Assembly: GCF_021389975.1 (NCBI RefSeq)
Contig: NZ_CP089981.1
Coordinates: 5,109,501 to 5,173,500, forward strand
Length of the DNA stretch: 64,000 nucleotides
Direction: 5' to 3'
Origin: Fulvivirga ulvae
GTDB lineage: Bacteria; Bacteroidota; Bacteroidia; Cytophagales; Cyclobacteriaceae
The translations under genes and the position numbers were made by a program. Positions 1-9,865 of the stretch are shown here, one piece after another. Position 1 is the first letter of the stretch, and each line of letters opens with the position of its first letter. The notes under the pieces are model-generated. The model worked only from the letters and a program-made list of their open reading frames with translations, was not told where the DNA came from and did no database searches.

Positions 1-20
1 CCAGCTTTTAAAAACAGAAA

Positions 21-1175
21 ATGCATAGTACATCTACAATTGTGCTTAATTCAGAGGCGCTAAAATCCAACATTGAATTTATCAGATCCAGACTGGGCGA
101 AAATGTAAAGCTGTCATCGGTGGTGAAAGGCAACGCCTACGGACACGGGATAGAAGCTGTGGTACCCATGATTGAAAAGTGCGGTGTAGATCACTTTTCT
201 GTATTTAGTGCCGATGAAGCTTACAAAGTATATAAAGTGCTGGACAAAAAATGCACAATACTGGTAATGGGAGCAGTTTATAACCACGACGTAGCTTGGC
301 TGGTAGAGCAGGGAATAGAGTTTTTCATATTTGATCTGGAAAGAGCCCGGGTGGCGCTGGATGCTGCCAGGAAAACAGGTAAGCCTGCGCTGATCCATAT
401 CGAAGTTGAAACCGGTATGAACCGGACCGGCTTCAGCCGCGGCGAACTGGAGCTGTTGGTCAACCTGATCAATGAAAACAGCCAACATCTGATACCCCGT
501 GGACTATGTACGCATTATGCCGGAGCAGAAAGTATAGCTAATTATGTGAGAGTCCAGAAACAGATCAAGAAATTTAACAAAACCTATGAATTGTTGAAGA
601 AAAAAGGAGTGACTCCTGCTGTAAGGCATACTGCCTGCTCTGCTGCTGCCATGGCATACCCCAAAACCCATATGGATATGGTAAGGGTAGGCATTCTTCA
701 GTATGGCTACTGGCCAAGTAAGGAGATATTCATTGATTACCTGGGTAAGCTTAAAACAGAACATAAAACTGACCCCTTAAAGAGGGTTATTACCTGGTCC
801 AGCTATGTAATGGGCATAAAAGTAGTTAAGGCGGGAGAATTCATCGGGTACGGTACGAGCTACCTGGCTCAGCAAAATATGGTAATAGCAACTATTCCGG
901 TTGGCTATGCCCATGGTTATAGCAGAGTACTTAGTAATCAGGGGCGTGTGCTGATCAATGGTCGCAGAGTGGGGGTAATCGGAACCGTTAATATGAATAT
1001 GATGATGGTAGATATTACTGATGTGACTGGTGTTTCAAAGGGAACTGAAGTAACTTTAATAGGCGGGCATGAGGAAACGGCCATATCTGTAGCTTCATTT
1101 GGAGAGCTGAGTAATCAGCTAAACTACGAGCTGCTCACCAGGTTGCCTCATGATATTCCCCGTATAACTGAATAA
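21..1175 (+). CDS. alr: alanine racemase
   Basis: PLP-dependent racemase that makes D-alanine for peptidoglycan in the cytoplasm. The 384-residue length fits the family. The PLP lysine is K36 in the motif VVKGNAYGHG, and the C-terminal half carries the Tyr-containing stretch GYGTSYLA followed by IPVGYAHGY, typical of the second active-site base and the C-terminal beta domain. The ATG at 21 is preceded by an A-rich leader. A second racemase-fold gene starts 9 bases after the stop, so the two are probably cotranscribed. In Bacteroidota alr is often fused to or follows murF; the upstream gene is outside the window, so this cannot be checked here. Confidence 0.95.
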   Translation: MHSTSTIVLNSEALKSNIEFIRSRLGENVKLSSVVKGNAYGHGIEAVVPMIEKCGVDHFSVFSADEAYKVYKVLDKKCTILVMGAVYNHDVAWLVEQGIEFFIFDLERARVALDAARKTGKPALIHIEVETGMNRTGFSRGELELLVNLINENSQHLIPRGLCTHYAGAESIANYVRVQKQIKKFNKTYELLKKKGVTPAVRHTACSAAAMAYPKTHMDMVRVGILQYGYWPSKEIFIDYLGKLKTEHKTDPLKRVITWSSYVMGIKVVKAGEFIGYGTSYLAQQNMVIATIPVGYAHGYSRVLSNQGRVLINGRRVGVIGTVNMNMMMVDITDVTGVSKGTEVTLIGGHEETAISVASFGELSNQLNYELLTRLPHDIPRITE

Positions 1176-1184
1176 ACTAACACA

Positions 1185-2255
1185 ATGGCTTTTTTAGAAT
1201 TATATAAAGATCGCTTAAAACACAATTATCAATATCTGTCAAGACTTTTTGAAGACCGGGATATAGAGTGGGGGGTGGTCACCAAGCTGCTTTGTGGTAA
1301 TAAAAGCTATATCAGGGAGGTTATAAACCTTGGAGCCAGAGAGATTCATGATTCCAGAATAAGTAACCTTAAGGTAGTTAAGAGTATTGACAAAAAGGTG
1401 CAGACTGTTTATATAAAACCACCTGCCAAACGCAGCATTCCGAACCTGATCAAATATGCTGATGTGAGTTTTAATACTAGCTATTCTACCATAAAGCTCC
1501 TGTCAGAAGAGGCAGGACGGCAAAATAAAAAGCACAAGGTTATCATCATGATCGAAATGGGTGACCTGAGGGAAGGTGTGCTTGGAGAAAATGTCATTGA
1601 TTTTTATGAGCGCATATTTGAGCTTCCCAATATCGAAGTGACCGGTATAGGAACCAACCTCAATTGCCTGCATGGTGTTATGCCCTCTCAGGATAAGCTA
1701 ATCCAGCTCAGCTTGTATAAACAACTTATAGAAGCCAAATTCAACAGGCAGATACCCTGGGTTTCCGGAGGTACTTCTGTTACCATTCCGCTACTCCTCA
1801 AAAAAATGAGACCAATGGGCATCAACCATTTCAGAGTAGGAGAGATCCTCTATTTTGGGCTCAACCTCTTTACCATGAAAACAGTCAAAGGCATGAGGGA
1901 TGATGTATTTAAACTATATACAGAGATCATTGAGCTGTATGAGAAGCCAAAAGTGCCTATGGGCGAGCTGGCGGAAAACCCTTCCGGTGAGGTAATGGTG
2001 ATCAACGAGGATGACTACGGTAAAACTTCATACCGTGCCATTATAGATATCGGGTTACTTGATATCTCACCCGAATATCTGATCCCGGATGATCCGAAAA
2101 TAGAAATTAGCGGCGCCAGTAGTGATATGCTTGTTATCGACCTGGGCAAAACAAGGCGAAACTATAAAGTAGGAGACCTTGTGTCTTTTAAATTGAGGTA
2201 TATGGGCGCCCTGAGTATTCTGAATTCAGATTATATTGACAAGAAGATCATTTAG
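1185..2255 (+). CDS. alanine/ornithine racemase-like PLP enzyme
   Basis: A 356-residue fold-type III PLP protein resembling the ornithine-racemase branch of the alanine racemase family. The likely PLP lysine is K34 in WGVVTKLLCGN. Further landmarks are REIHDSRISNL, GTNLNCLHGV and the phosphate-binding-like WVSGGTSVTIPL, followed by the metal- or carboxylate-binding-looking HFRVGEILYFG. It follows alr by 9 bases and its 3' end overlaps the convergent FNT gene by 8 bases. The substrate is inferred only from family resemblance: ornithine is the best-known one for this branch, but other amino acids are possible. A tandem pair with alr suggests a second D-amino acid for the wall or for export. Confidence 0.8.
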   Translation: MAFLELYKDRLKHNYQYLSRLFEDRDIEWGVVTKLLCGNKSYIREVINLGAREIHDSRISNLKVVKSIDKKVQTVYIKPPAKRSIPNLIKYADVSFNTSYSTIKLLSEEAGRQNKKHKVIIMIEMGDLREGVLGENVIDFYERIFELPNIEVTGIGTNLNCLHGVMPSQDKLIQLSLYKQLIEAKFNRQIPWVSGGTSVTIPLLLKKMRPMGINHFRVGEILYFGLNLFTMKTVKGMRDDVFKLYTEIIELYEKPKVPMGELAENPSGEVMVINEDDYGKTSYRAIIDIGLLDISPEYLIPDDPKIEISGASSDMLVIDLGKTRRNYKVGDLVSFKLRYMGALSILNSDYIDKKII

Positions 2256-3114
2256 CATTCGTTTCGAAAGGCTTTTTAGGGTGTTTCTTCTTTTCACTCA
2301 GTTTTATGGTGCTGAATTTAATGACTGATACAAACACCACTCCGCCGATTATGTTACCTGCTGTAGTCCAAAGTTGAAAGTGGAAGTAATCTACCCAACT
2401 AACACCTGAAGTAAGTACTCCCGCAAAGACTTCAATAGACCCTACAATGGAGTGGTGCAGGCCTCCCAGGCCGATTAGCGAGGTGACCAACACAACTACG
2501 GCTATACGGCTTATGGTTTCCTGAGATGAAGTAACCAGCCATGATAACTGCCCCATCAGCCAGCCTGCAATGATACTGCTGCCCAGGATCACAAGCCAGC
2601 TATACTTTGTCATATTATGGGCCAGATATTCAAAAGCTTCTATAGATATTATTTCCATACTTGAGCCTATGGAGGTCAAAATAAAAGCCATAAAATAGCC
2701 ACCAATAAGATTACCGAGGTATATGATACCCCATAACCTTAATAAACTTTTATACGATGCCGACCCGCGCAGTACAGGGATTACTGCCAGGGTGGTATGT
2801 TCAGTAAATAGCTCTGACCTGCCTATAATTACAAAGATGAAACCTACCGGATAGGAAAGTGCAAGAAAAATGTGCATGAGATAATCCGCAATATGACCAT
2901 GTAGCAATGTAAATAACATGCCACTTAGAAAAAGGGTGAACCCCACCTCCAGACCGGCAGCAAAAGCCGATACGAAGAGGCCCTGCGGAGTGCGGTGATG
3001 CTCTGCAAGTCCAGCGTCTATCTGCTCCTGGAAAATGTGATATACCGTTTTGGGCTCATTGCTTACATCTTCTACTTTCTGTGGTTTAGGCTTAAATAAG
3101 TTCAGGAGTTTCAT
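2248..3114 (-). CDS. formate/nitrite transporter (FNT) family channel
   Basis: Inner-membrane channel of the FNT family (288 residues; about six hydrophobic segments between residues 45 and 270). A cytoplasmic N-terminal extension (residues 1-40, charged) precedes the first helix, as in the YfdC-like branch. The motif GLGGLHHSIVGSIEVFAG matches the conserved re-entrant and pore-lining region with the central His, and HFQLWTTAGNIIGGVVF matches the terminal GNxxGG helix. Substrates in the family are small monovalent anions such as formate, nitrite or hydrosulfide; which one cannot be told. The gene converges on and overlaps the racemase-like gene by 8 bases. A short palindrome (3146-3159) lies about 30 bases upstream of its start. 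Confidence 0.88.
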   Translation of the reverse strand: MKLLNLFKPKPQKVEDVSNEPKTVYHIFQEQIDAGLAEHHRTPQGLFVSAFAAGLEVGFTLFLSGMLFTLLHGHIADYLMHIFLALSYPVGFIFVIIGRSELFTEHTTLAVIPVLRGSASYKSLLRLWGIIYLGNLIGGYFMAFILTSIGSSMEIISIEAFEYLAHNMTKYSWLVILGSSIIAGWLMGQLSWLVTSSQETISRIAVVVLVTSLIGLGGLHHSIVGSIEVFAGVLTSGVSWVDYFHFQLWTTAGNIIGGVVFVSVIKFSTIKLSEKKKHPKKPFETNAK

Positions 3115-3145
3115 ATTAGTATGGGGTATTGGTATCGATTATTTA

Positions 3146-3159
3146 GACATGAGCATGTC
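3146..3159. promoter_or_regulatory. short perfect palindrome in the FNT-dps divergent spacer
   Basis: GACATG-AG-CATGTC, a perfect 6-bp inverted repeat with a 2-base centre, lies about 30 bases before the FNT start in the 301-base spacer between FNT and dps. This is a plausible operator position. I see no other gene in the spacer (3115-3415) and no convincing TAnnTTTG promoter there. Confidence 0.3.
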
Positions 3160-3415
3160 AGGTCTGTAAAATATATTAAGCACATTAGCTCCTAATTGTT
3201 TCAAAAAAAGCAAATGCGTGGATTTTCCTCCACACAAAGAGAAGAGGTTTTCTCATTGACCTGCATCAAACACGCCTTATTGCTGGTATTTATCCATATT
3301 TAATCGGCTGTTTTCAGGTTAAAGAGCAATTCTCCAGCCATCTGTCCGGAAGCATAGTCATTAAGTCTTAGGTAGTACAGTAATTGCAAAGGGTAAAGGC
3401 AGAACTATATTAACT

Positions 3416-3964
3416 ATGAAAATTATGAATACTCAAACTACTCAAACCCTTCAAAAGGAAAAACCGAAAAAGGGTACATCAATGCAAAAAAGAGTTTATA
3501 CCAGGCTGGGGTTTTCTGAGACCGAAACGGCTGAAATTGTAAACACACTAAATCAGCTATTAGCCAACTATCATGTACACTATCAAAAACTTAGAAATTA
3601 CCACTGGAATGTTAAAGGAGCGGACTTTTTTGATATCCATGAGAAGTTCGAAGAGCAGTATAACGAGGCAAAACTCAATATTGATGATATAGCAGAAAGA
3701 ATCAGAGTTTTTGGTTTTACGCCGATGAGTACATTGAAAGAATACCTGGCCAATTCTGAAATAAAAGAAACCGGATCGAATCTGGCCGGTACAGAAATGG
3801 TGGCAGAAATCTTGAAGGATTACGAAATATTGCTAACTTACATGACAGATGTAGCAAATGCCGCCATCAATATTGGTGATGTCGGCACCGAAGATATGAT
3901 AAACACGTTTATCAATAAAATAGAAAAGAGTCATTGGATGTTCACTGCTTTTTTAGATCAATAG
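3416..3964 (+). CDS. dps: Dps-family mini-ferritin
   Basis: Iron-oxidising, DNA-protecting dodecameric ferritin-like protein of 182 residues. The inter-subunit ferroxidase ligands are all present with the family's spacing: H63 in NYHWNVKG, H75, D90 and E94 in NIDDIAERI (H-x11-H-x14-D-x3-E). The N-terminal tail (residues 1-27) is rich in Lys and could bind DNA. Two in-frame ATGs (3416 and 3425) are both usable; the first is taken. The universal stress protein gene follows after 51 bases in the same direction, so a shared stress-response transcript is likely. Confidence 0.93.
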   Translation: MKIMNTQTTQTLQKEKPKKGTSMQKRVYTRLGFSETETAEIVNTLNQLLANYHVHYQKLRNYHWNVKGADFFDIHEKFEEQYNEAKLNIDDIAERIRVFGFTPMSTLKEYLANSEIKETGSNLAGTEMVAEILKDYEILLTYMTDVANAAINIGDVGTEDMINTFINKIEKSHWMFTAFLDQ

Positions 3965-4015
3965 CTACTTCTGAAGCACCGTACACTTCAATGCCCCAAT
4001 CAAAATGTTGATGTT

Positions 4016-4849
4016 ATGGGAAAGCTTACCAAATCTATTCTAGTACCAGTTGACTTTACCGAAGCAGCAACCAACGCTGTAAGAAACGCTGTTGAACTGG
4101 GGGAAAAACTGAAAACTGATGTTCATCTGGTTAATTTTATTCCACCGGTCAGGCGTAAATTACAGCCTTCATCAAATCCTATAGAAAATATCAGCGAAGA
4201 GCTTTTTTCATCAATCAACCTTTTAAAGGAAAATGAAGAAAAACTTGCGGAGCTGGTAAAAGAAATGGGTAGAACTGACGTTGAAGTTCATTCGGAAATT
4301 AAAATTGATAAGCTGGCTTCAGGAATAAGAAAGCAGCTAAAAAAGAAAAACATAGGACTGATTGTAATAGGGATCACCGGTGCGCATACCATCGGGGATT
4401 CCTTTTGTAATATTAATCAGGCCCGGGAACTGATTAAAGTTGACTGCCCTATTATGGTATGCCATAATCATGAACATACCTTCAAAGGCAAACATAAAAT
4501 AGTAGTGTCTTTGGATTTCGATTCACTGGAGCAGCATAAAGTTGAAGACCTTGCCTTATTGGCCAGGAAGCTGTCATCAAAGGTTTACTACATACATGTA
4601 AATCACCCTGATGACAAAAAACAATGTACACTAAATGATATAGAAAACTACCTTGAAATACACAGCCTGAAAGCTGAGGCTATCGAACTGGTAAGTAGTG
4701 CACAAAAGGAAATGGCCATAAAGGCTTATGCCGATCAGCTTAATGCTGACTTAATTGCCATTAACCGGTTTAGTAAAACCTCGGGCTACAAAGAGTGTCA
4801 TGCCGGGCAGGTTATGGAAGAAACGGAGAATCCCGTTTTTGTTTATTGA
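4016..4849 (+). CDS. universal stress protein, two tandem UspA domains
   Basis: A 277-residue cytoplasmic protein with two UspA-like halves. Residues 1-150 begin KSILVPVDFTEAATNAV and end with LIVIGITGAHTIGDSF and CPIMVCHNHE; residues 160-277 begin HKIVVSLDFDS and end NPVFVY. The canonical ATP loop G-x2-G-x9-G-S/T is not clearly kept in either half, so nucleotide binding is doubtful. It follows dps by 51 bases. A related tandem gene at 43580-44501 is frameshifted. Confidence 0.85.
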   Translation: MGKLTKSILVPVDFTEAATNAVRNAVELGEKLKTDVHLVNFIPPVRRKLQPSSNPIENISEELFSSINLLKENEEKLAELVKEMGRTDVEVHSEIKIDKLASGIRKQLKKKNIGLIVIGITGAHTIGDSFCNINQARELIKVDCPIMVCHNHEHTFKGKHKIVVSLDFDSLEQHKVEDLALLARKLSSKVYYIHVNHPDDKKQCTLNDIENYLEIHSLKAEAIELVSSAQKEMAIKAYADQLNADLIAINRFSKTSGYKECHAGQVMEETENPVFVY

Positions 4850-5045
4850 GTCCTTCTATGGCGAATGGTAAAACGCTTTAAGTCAATAAGCTTTTTTTGT
4901 TTTTTAATCCCTTGATAACCTGAAGATTATATACGGTTTTTTTGATAAATCCGGATTAAGTCACCCACCTGATATTAGCATCAGAGATACATTTATTGCA
5001 TAGAGATTGAGATATTAAGTTGCTCAACCATAAACCCTCAATCCT

Positions 5046-6980
5046 ATGAAAAAGCTAGTTATATTACCTTTCATTATTTTTTTTGCCTTTAGAGTTTTAT
5101 CCCAGGTTCCTGTTGGTAGCTTTGGTACAAACCCGGGTAATCTCAGCATGTATCTTTATGAACCTGCAGCGGTGGCACCCAATGCAGCCCTTGTGCTGGT
5201 ATTACACGGCTGCTCCCAGAATGCCGGCAGTTTTGCAATGGAGAGTGGCTGGAATCAACTGGCCGATCAGCATGGGTTCTATGTGATCTATGCTGAGCAA
5301 AAAAGCAGCAATAACTCTTCCCGGTGCTTCAATTGGTTTGAAAATGGTGATATCAGTCGTGGCGCAGGCGAAGCAGCCTCTCTCAAATCTATGGTTGACT
5401 ATGTAAAAGCAAACTACACCATCGACGGAAACAGTGTATATGTTACCGGCTTTTCTGCCGGTGGAGCTATGACGAGTGTTATGATGGCCGCCTATCCTGA
5501 TGTGTTCTCTGCCGGAGTAGTGATGAGTGGATTACCTTACAAAGTAGCTTCAGGAAGCAATGAAGCTTTTATGGCCATGTTTGGTAATATTAACAAAAGT
5601 CCGCAACAATTGGGAAACCTGGTGAGAAATGCCTTTTCCTCTTTCAACGGAAATTATCCTCGCCTGGCGGTCATTCACGGTGCATCAGATTACACTGTAT
5701 ATTTTATGAATCAGCGGGAACTTATGGAACAATGGACCAATGTACATGGTACTGATCAGGTTGCCGACCTGGAAGATGCCGGTTATGAAAATAATGCTCT
5801 TGTAACCCGGAAAGCCTATAAAGACCAGCATGGTAATGATGTTGTGGTCACCTATAGCATTGATGGTATGGGGCATGCCATTGCCGTTGATCCGGGCAGT
5901 GGAGAAAAGCAAGGCGGACAAACCGGTACTTATGCCAGTGATGTTGACCTGTTCAGCAGCTATATTGCAGCTCAGTTTTTTGAGATTATCGATGTAGGAG
6001 AGGTATTTGAAGCTCCGGATAATGTACAGGCCGTGGCAACCTCTCCTTCTGAGATCAGACTCACGTGGAATGATAATGCGACCACGGAAACTTCTTATGC
6101 TGTTGAAAGGTCGTTAAATCCTGATAATCAGTTTATTAATGTGGTCAGTTTAAGTGCCAACACCACTTCGTACAATGATACAGGTCTGGACGCAGAGACC
6201 CGCTATTACTACAGGATAACAGCAGTCAATGCCAGCAATGAAACCGCTGTAAGCCAAACGGTTTCGGCAACTACTCTGGCAGAAGGAGAGCAGGGAGAAC
6301 TGGTTGTAATAGAGCAGCCAAATGGCAGCGGTATTTTGAGTTATAACAACGGACAGCATATGGGGCAATCGTTCATGGCCACGGTGAATGGCAGGCTCGA
6401 AACTGTTTCCTTCAACCTGGTCAATGCTGTTTCAGGTTCGGCCCTTCGCATATATAATGGCAATTCGGTAACAGGACAGCCCGTTTATGAACAACCGGGA
6501 ATAAACATGGCTGACGGATGGCAAACCATTACTTTGCAAAATGGTCCTGAGCTGTTGAGTGGTCAACTCTATACGGTACAGCTTACCGAGGCCTCTATAA
6601 AATATAGTTATTCCAATTTGTACGGTGGCGGTAATTTCTGGTATAATGGGATTGCATATACTGTGTTCGATGCAGCTTTTAAGGTAGGGATCAGAGAAAA
6701 CCACTCCAGCCTGTACAGAATTGGCGATACGGGACCACAGCACCAGGTAGTTTTCCTGTATCCTAATCCTGCAACTGACAGAATTTATATAAGAAGTAGC
6801 TCCCCTGATGTTTGGGGCATAAAAATGATTTCCGTTGATGGAAGGATAGGCAGAACCAAAGCCGAATGGCTCAACGGGACTCTTTTGCTGGATGTAAGCT
6901 CCCTCAGCAAAGGCTTATATCTGCTTCATATGGTTATAAATGATGAACCATATACCTGTAAAATTATGATCAGGCGGTAA
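5046..6980 (+). CDS. secreted PHB-depolymerase-like esterase with FN3 and T9SS sorting domain
   Basis: Exported alpha/beta-hydrolase of 644 residues. Residues 1-20 are a signal peptide ending LSQ. The catalytic domain (about 30-310) has the oxyanion motif LHGCSQN (53-59), nucleophile S137 in GFSAGGAMT, a candidate Asp in GASDYTV and His in GMGHAI, the pattern of LpqC/PHB depolymerase-type esterases (ESTHER families that also include feruloyl esterases). A fibronectin type III domain (about 325-410) follows, then a beta-rich region, and residues 570-644 form a type IX secretion type A sorting domain starting FLYPNPATDRIYI. So it should be secreted or surface-bound; the true substrate (polyester, feruloyl ester or other) is unknown. 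Its stop overlaps the convergent exporter gene by 11 bases. Confidence 0.88.
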   Translation: MKKLVILPFIIFFAFRVLSQVPVGSFGTNPGNLSMYLYEPAAVAPNAALVLVLHGCSQNAGSFAMESGWNQLADQHGFYVIYAEQKSSNNSSRCFNWFENGDISRGAGEAASLKSMVDYVKANYTIDGNSVYVTGFSAGGAMTSVMMAAYPDVFSAGVVMSGLPYKVASGSNEAFMAMFGNINKSPQQLGNLVRNAFSSFNGNYPRLAVIHGASDYTVYFMNQRELMEQWTNVHGTDQVADLEDAGYENNALVTRKAYKDQHGNDVVVTYSIDGMGHAIAVDPGSGEKQGGQTGTYASDVDLFSSYIAAQFFEIIDVGEVFEAPDNVQAVATSPSEIRLTWNDNATTETSYAVERSLNPDNQFINVVSLSANTTSYNDTGLDAETRYYYRITAVNASNETAVSQTVSATTLAEGEQGELVVIEQPNGSGILSYNNGQHMGQSFMATVNGRLETVSFNLVNAVSGSALRIYNGNSVTGQPVYEQPGINMADGWQTITLQNGPELLSGQLYTVQLTEASIKYSYSNLYGGGNFWYNGIAYTVFDAAFKVGIRENHSSLYRIGDTGPQHQVVFLYPNPATDRIYIRSSSPDVWGIKMISVDGRIGRTKAEWLNGTLLLDVSSLSKGLYLLHMVINDEPYTCKIMIRR

Positions 6981-9243
6981 AACGAGGCTCGCCCTTGCTT
7001 TTGAAGAAAAGCAAGATCATTACAGGCAGAAGGGTGAGATCAATAATAAGGGCAAAAACAAGTGTCAGACTTACCAGGAGACCTGTATAAAACGTTCCTC
7101 CAAAGGATGATAGCAATAAGATCAGAAAACCACCGGAGAGAATAATGCTTGTGACAATAATAGCCTTTCCAGTAGACAGGTACGTCCTTTTTAAGGCATA
7201 AAGCAAGGGTTTTCCTTTGCTAAGTTCGATTTTGAGCTTGCTGATGAAGTGAATGGTATCATCTACAGCAATGCCAAAGGCAATCGAAAAAACTATGGAG
7301 GTTGAAAGCTTCAGTGTGATGCCTGATATTCCCATAATTCCTGCTATAACAAGTAGCGGAATAACGTTAGGTACCAAAGTGATGATTACCATTCGTAGCG
7401 ATTTAAAAAGCAGGCCCGCTATAATGGCTACAACAAAAAAAGCTATTCCCAAGCCTTCAAACATATTGCGGGCCAGGTATTCGTTGTTTTTGTCTATAAG
7501 ATTAGAAGTGCCAGTAATTTTATAGGCCACCCGTGAGGTATCAGTATGCTCCCTTATATACAATTGCAATTCTTTTGTTTTTTCCAGTGAAATGGCACTG
7601 CCTATGTCTCCTATGCGGGTACTGATCCGGCCTATGGTATTCTCTTTTGCAGTTATGTTTCCTGAGCTTTCATGTCTTTTCAATATCCTGGGCAGATACT
7701 TGTTCATACGCTTCCATTCCTTTTCGGTGGAGGGCAACCGGTAGGCTTCAGCTGCACCACCATTTATAGCCTGGTTAAGGCCTTTTACAACAGTAACAGG
7801 TGATAGAATACCACCTGGGCCGAATAATGAGGTGAAATGCTTTTGCAGAGAATCTGTTTCAATCAAAATCTGCGGGTCATAGACAGTAAGACCTGCTTTT
7901 TTTATGGTAGCAGTAATTTCAAAGGGCCGTGAACCTCCAAATTGAGTATCAAAAAATGTAAAATCCTGTTTAAGCGGGTCGTCTGATGGCAGGTCTTCTA
8001 TGAGGAAAGTGTTGATACGGATCTGAAAAATGCCGATCAATGAAATGATTATCAGTAAAAAGTTAATGCCAATAATAGTTTTTCCATTCCTTGCCACTTT
8101 AATGAATGACCGACTCAAAAACATGAACCATGAAGACCTGTGTACCATTTTATAGGAAACCTTTGGCCTTGGAATCAGATACAGGCATGCGGGAAGAAGA
8201 GTAAAGGCAACTATAAAAGCAAAGAATACCCCTGCTGCAGTATAAATGCCAAACTCCTGGATCGGCTTTATGCTGGCGGTCAGCAGAGTTGCAAAACCCA
8301 CCGCAGTAGTGAGTGAGGTAAGGAATGTAGCCAGCCCGACTTCTTTTAGGGTAGTAACTAAGGCAGTGCTTTTGCTGTCACCCACGCGCAGTTGTTCAAT
8401 ATATTTGGTCATGATATGCACCACATCAGACATGCCTACAATGAACATGATGGTTGGTAGAAGCACCATAAGAATGTCCAGGGTTTTGCCAGTCATAGCC
8501 ATAAAGCCCAGTATCCATATTGTAGAGAGCAGCACAACAATGAGTGGTACGAGCACCCCCGAAATCGATCTGAAAGCTACCCATAAGAATATGATGACCA
8601 AAACGACAGAGGCAGAAAGGAAAATAGCCAGCTCATACTGCATCTTTTCAATAAATACGCCCTGAGCATAAGCTTTCCCTGCCAGGTGGCTTTTCTGAAA
8701 ACCAAGATCGTCAATAGCTTTTCTTATATTACTGACCAGAGAGTCGGCGCCTTCTTTACCGGAGAGCTGCTCATGCTTTAAAATGACGGCCGTGGCACTG
8801 GCATCGCGCGAGATCAATGATTCCAGCAGCCATTCGTCTCTGTAAATGCGTGTACTGTCACTGGCATACCTTTCCGGGGCATCCACATGTATGACAGGGA
8901 TTTCAAAGTATCCTGCAGGGCTAATGACAGGCTTTTCCATACTGGTGAGAGAAGCAACACTTTTAACATGGTCCGTTTTGCTAATACTTTGTGTGAGCTG
9001 GGTTACTTTATAAAGGAATGCACTGTCAAACACTGATGGCTTGTTAACTAGTCCTATAAGCAGGTAGTTATTGTCAGTTTCAAATAACTCTTCAAATTGC
9101 TTATAATATTCCAAGTCCGGATCATCAGTGGGGAAAAAGCTCTCAAAGACATAATTGAATTGTAGGTTACGAATGAAGTAGCCCAAAATCAATGATATAA
9201 TGACGACAAAGACTATGGAAAGAAAAGAGAGTTTTTTGAGCAT
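6970..9243 (-). CDS. MMPL/RND-superfamily exporter
   Basis: A 757-residue inner-membrane transporter of the MMPL (HpnN/SSD-like) type. TM1 is at residues 5-25, a long periplasmic loop follows (26-205), then a five-helix block; the arrangement repeats in the second half (second loop about 400-590). The proton-relay Asp motifs are visible in both halves: IVGMSDVVHIMTKY and FGIAVDDTIHFISK. Members move lipids, hopanoids or other hydrophobic molecules; the substrate is not deducible. A Bacteroidota -7 box (TATTTTTG on the minus strand, 9277-9284) lies 34 bases before the start codon, but no clear -33 TTG accompanies it. Confidence 0.9.
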   Translation of the reverse strand: MLKKLSFLSIVFVVIISLILGYFIRNLQFNYVFESFFPTDDPDLEYYKQFEELFETDNNYLLIGLVNKPSVFDSAFLYKVTQLTQSISKTDHVKSVASLTSMEKPVISPAGYFEIPVIHVDAPERYASDSTRIYRDEWLLESLISRDASATAVILKHEQLSGKEGADSLVSNIRKAIDDLGFQKSHLAGKAYAQGVFIEKMQYELAIFLSASVVLVIIFLWVAFRSISGVLVPLIVVLLSTIWILGFMAMTGKTLDILMVLLPTIMFIVGMSDVVHIMTKYIEQLRVGDSKSTALVTTLKEVGLATFLTSLTTAVGFATLLTASIKPIQEFGIYTAAGVFFAFIVAFTLLPACLYLIPRPKVSYKMVHRSSWFMFLSRSFIKVARNGKTIIGINFLLIIISLIGIFQIRINTFLIEDLPSDDPLKQDFTFFDTQFGGSRPFEITATIKKAGLTVYDPQILIETDSLQKHFTSLFGPGGILSPVTVVKGLNQAINGGAAEAYRLPSTEKEWKRMNKYLPRILKRHESSGNITAKENTIGRISTRIGDIGSAISLEKTKELQLYIREHTDTSRVAYKITGTSNLIDKNNEYLARNMFEGLGIAFFVVAIIAGLLFKSLRMVIITLVPNVIPLLVIAGIMGISGITLKLSTSIVFSIAFGIAVDDTIHFISKLKIELSKGKPLLYALKRTYLSTGKAIIVTSIILSGGFLILLLSSFGGTFYTGLLVSLTLVFALIIDLTLLPVMILLFFKSKGEPRFTA

Positions 9244-9290
9244 CAGTTTTGCAGGCTACACGATGAATAACGCTCGCAAAAATAGATAAA

Positions 9291-9518
9291 TTAACGTGAT
9301 TTGGAAGGCTCTTTTGCCTGCACCAGCAACTCAGCCATTGTTAATTTTTCAATAAGCATCTCCTTGTTTTCAATATCGGTTTTCTTTACCCATTCAATGG
9401 CTTCCCGGATCTCTTTGGGTGAGTACGGAATCTTATCACCTTTGCCGCTGTAGTAATTTCTGACCGATTCGATAATACGCTGTCTCTTAGGACTAAAAAA
9501 TTGACTGAAAAATCCCAT
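9291..9518 (-). CDS. small conserved-looking hypothetical protein
   Basis: A 75-residue soluble, charged and mostly helical protein (MGFFSQFFSPKRQRI... with a central IREAIEWVKKTD stretch). It starts at an ATG at 9518 and ends 47 bases before the exporter start, so it is probably the first gene of that transcript. No domain recognised; codon use and the lack of competing frames support it being real. Confidence 0.6.
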   Translation of the reverse strand: MGFFSQFFSPKRQRIIESVRNYYSGKGDKIPYSPKEIREAIEWVKKTDIENKEMLIEKLTMAELLVQAKEPSKSR

Positions 9519-9865
9519 ATACTATTATTGTGCACAAAATGCACCGTTATAAAATCTATAATAACTTAAAAAAAATAATGCCTAGACAATCAGGTATTTA
9601 TGATTATTATATTCAAGTAAAAAATGATAATGGGGGAATATTTTATGTGAATATAGTTACTCATTATTTAAGCCACCTCTCCACACTTAATTTTTTAAAA
9701 AGTATTAAGGTGACATAAAGGTATAGAATCAAAATTTATATCTTCGCTATAATTTTAGCTTTTATTTATTTGCATCACACGTATCTTTCGATAAATGTAT
9801 TTTTATTGCGGTAAGCCGTTATTTGTTTTACAAACTGCGTGTGCCCAACCCCAAAACAAAAAATT

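Noticed and set aside
9530..9718. 62-codon plus-strand ORF upstream of thyA
   Set aside because: AT-rich spacer translation, Lys/Ile/Tyr/Asn-biased with no motif; probably chance.
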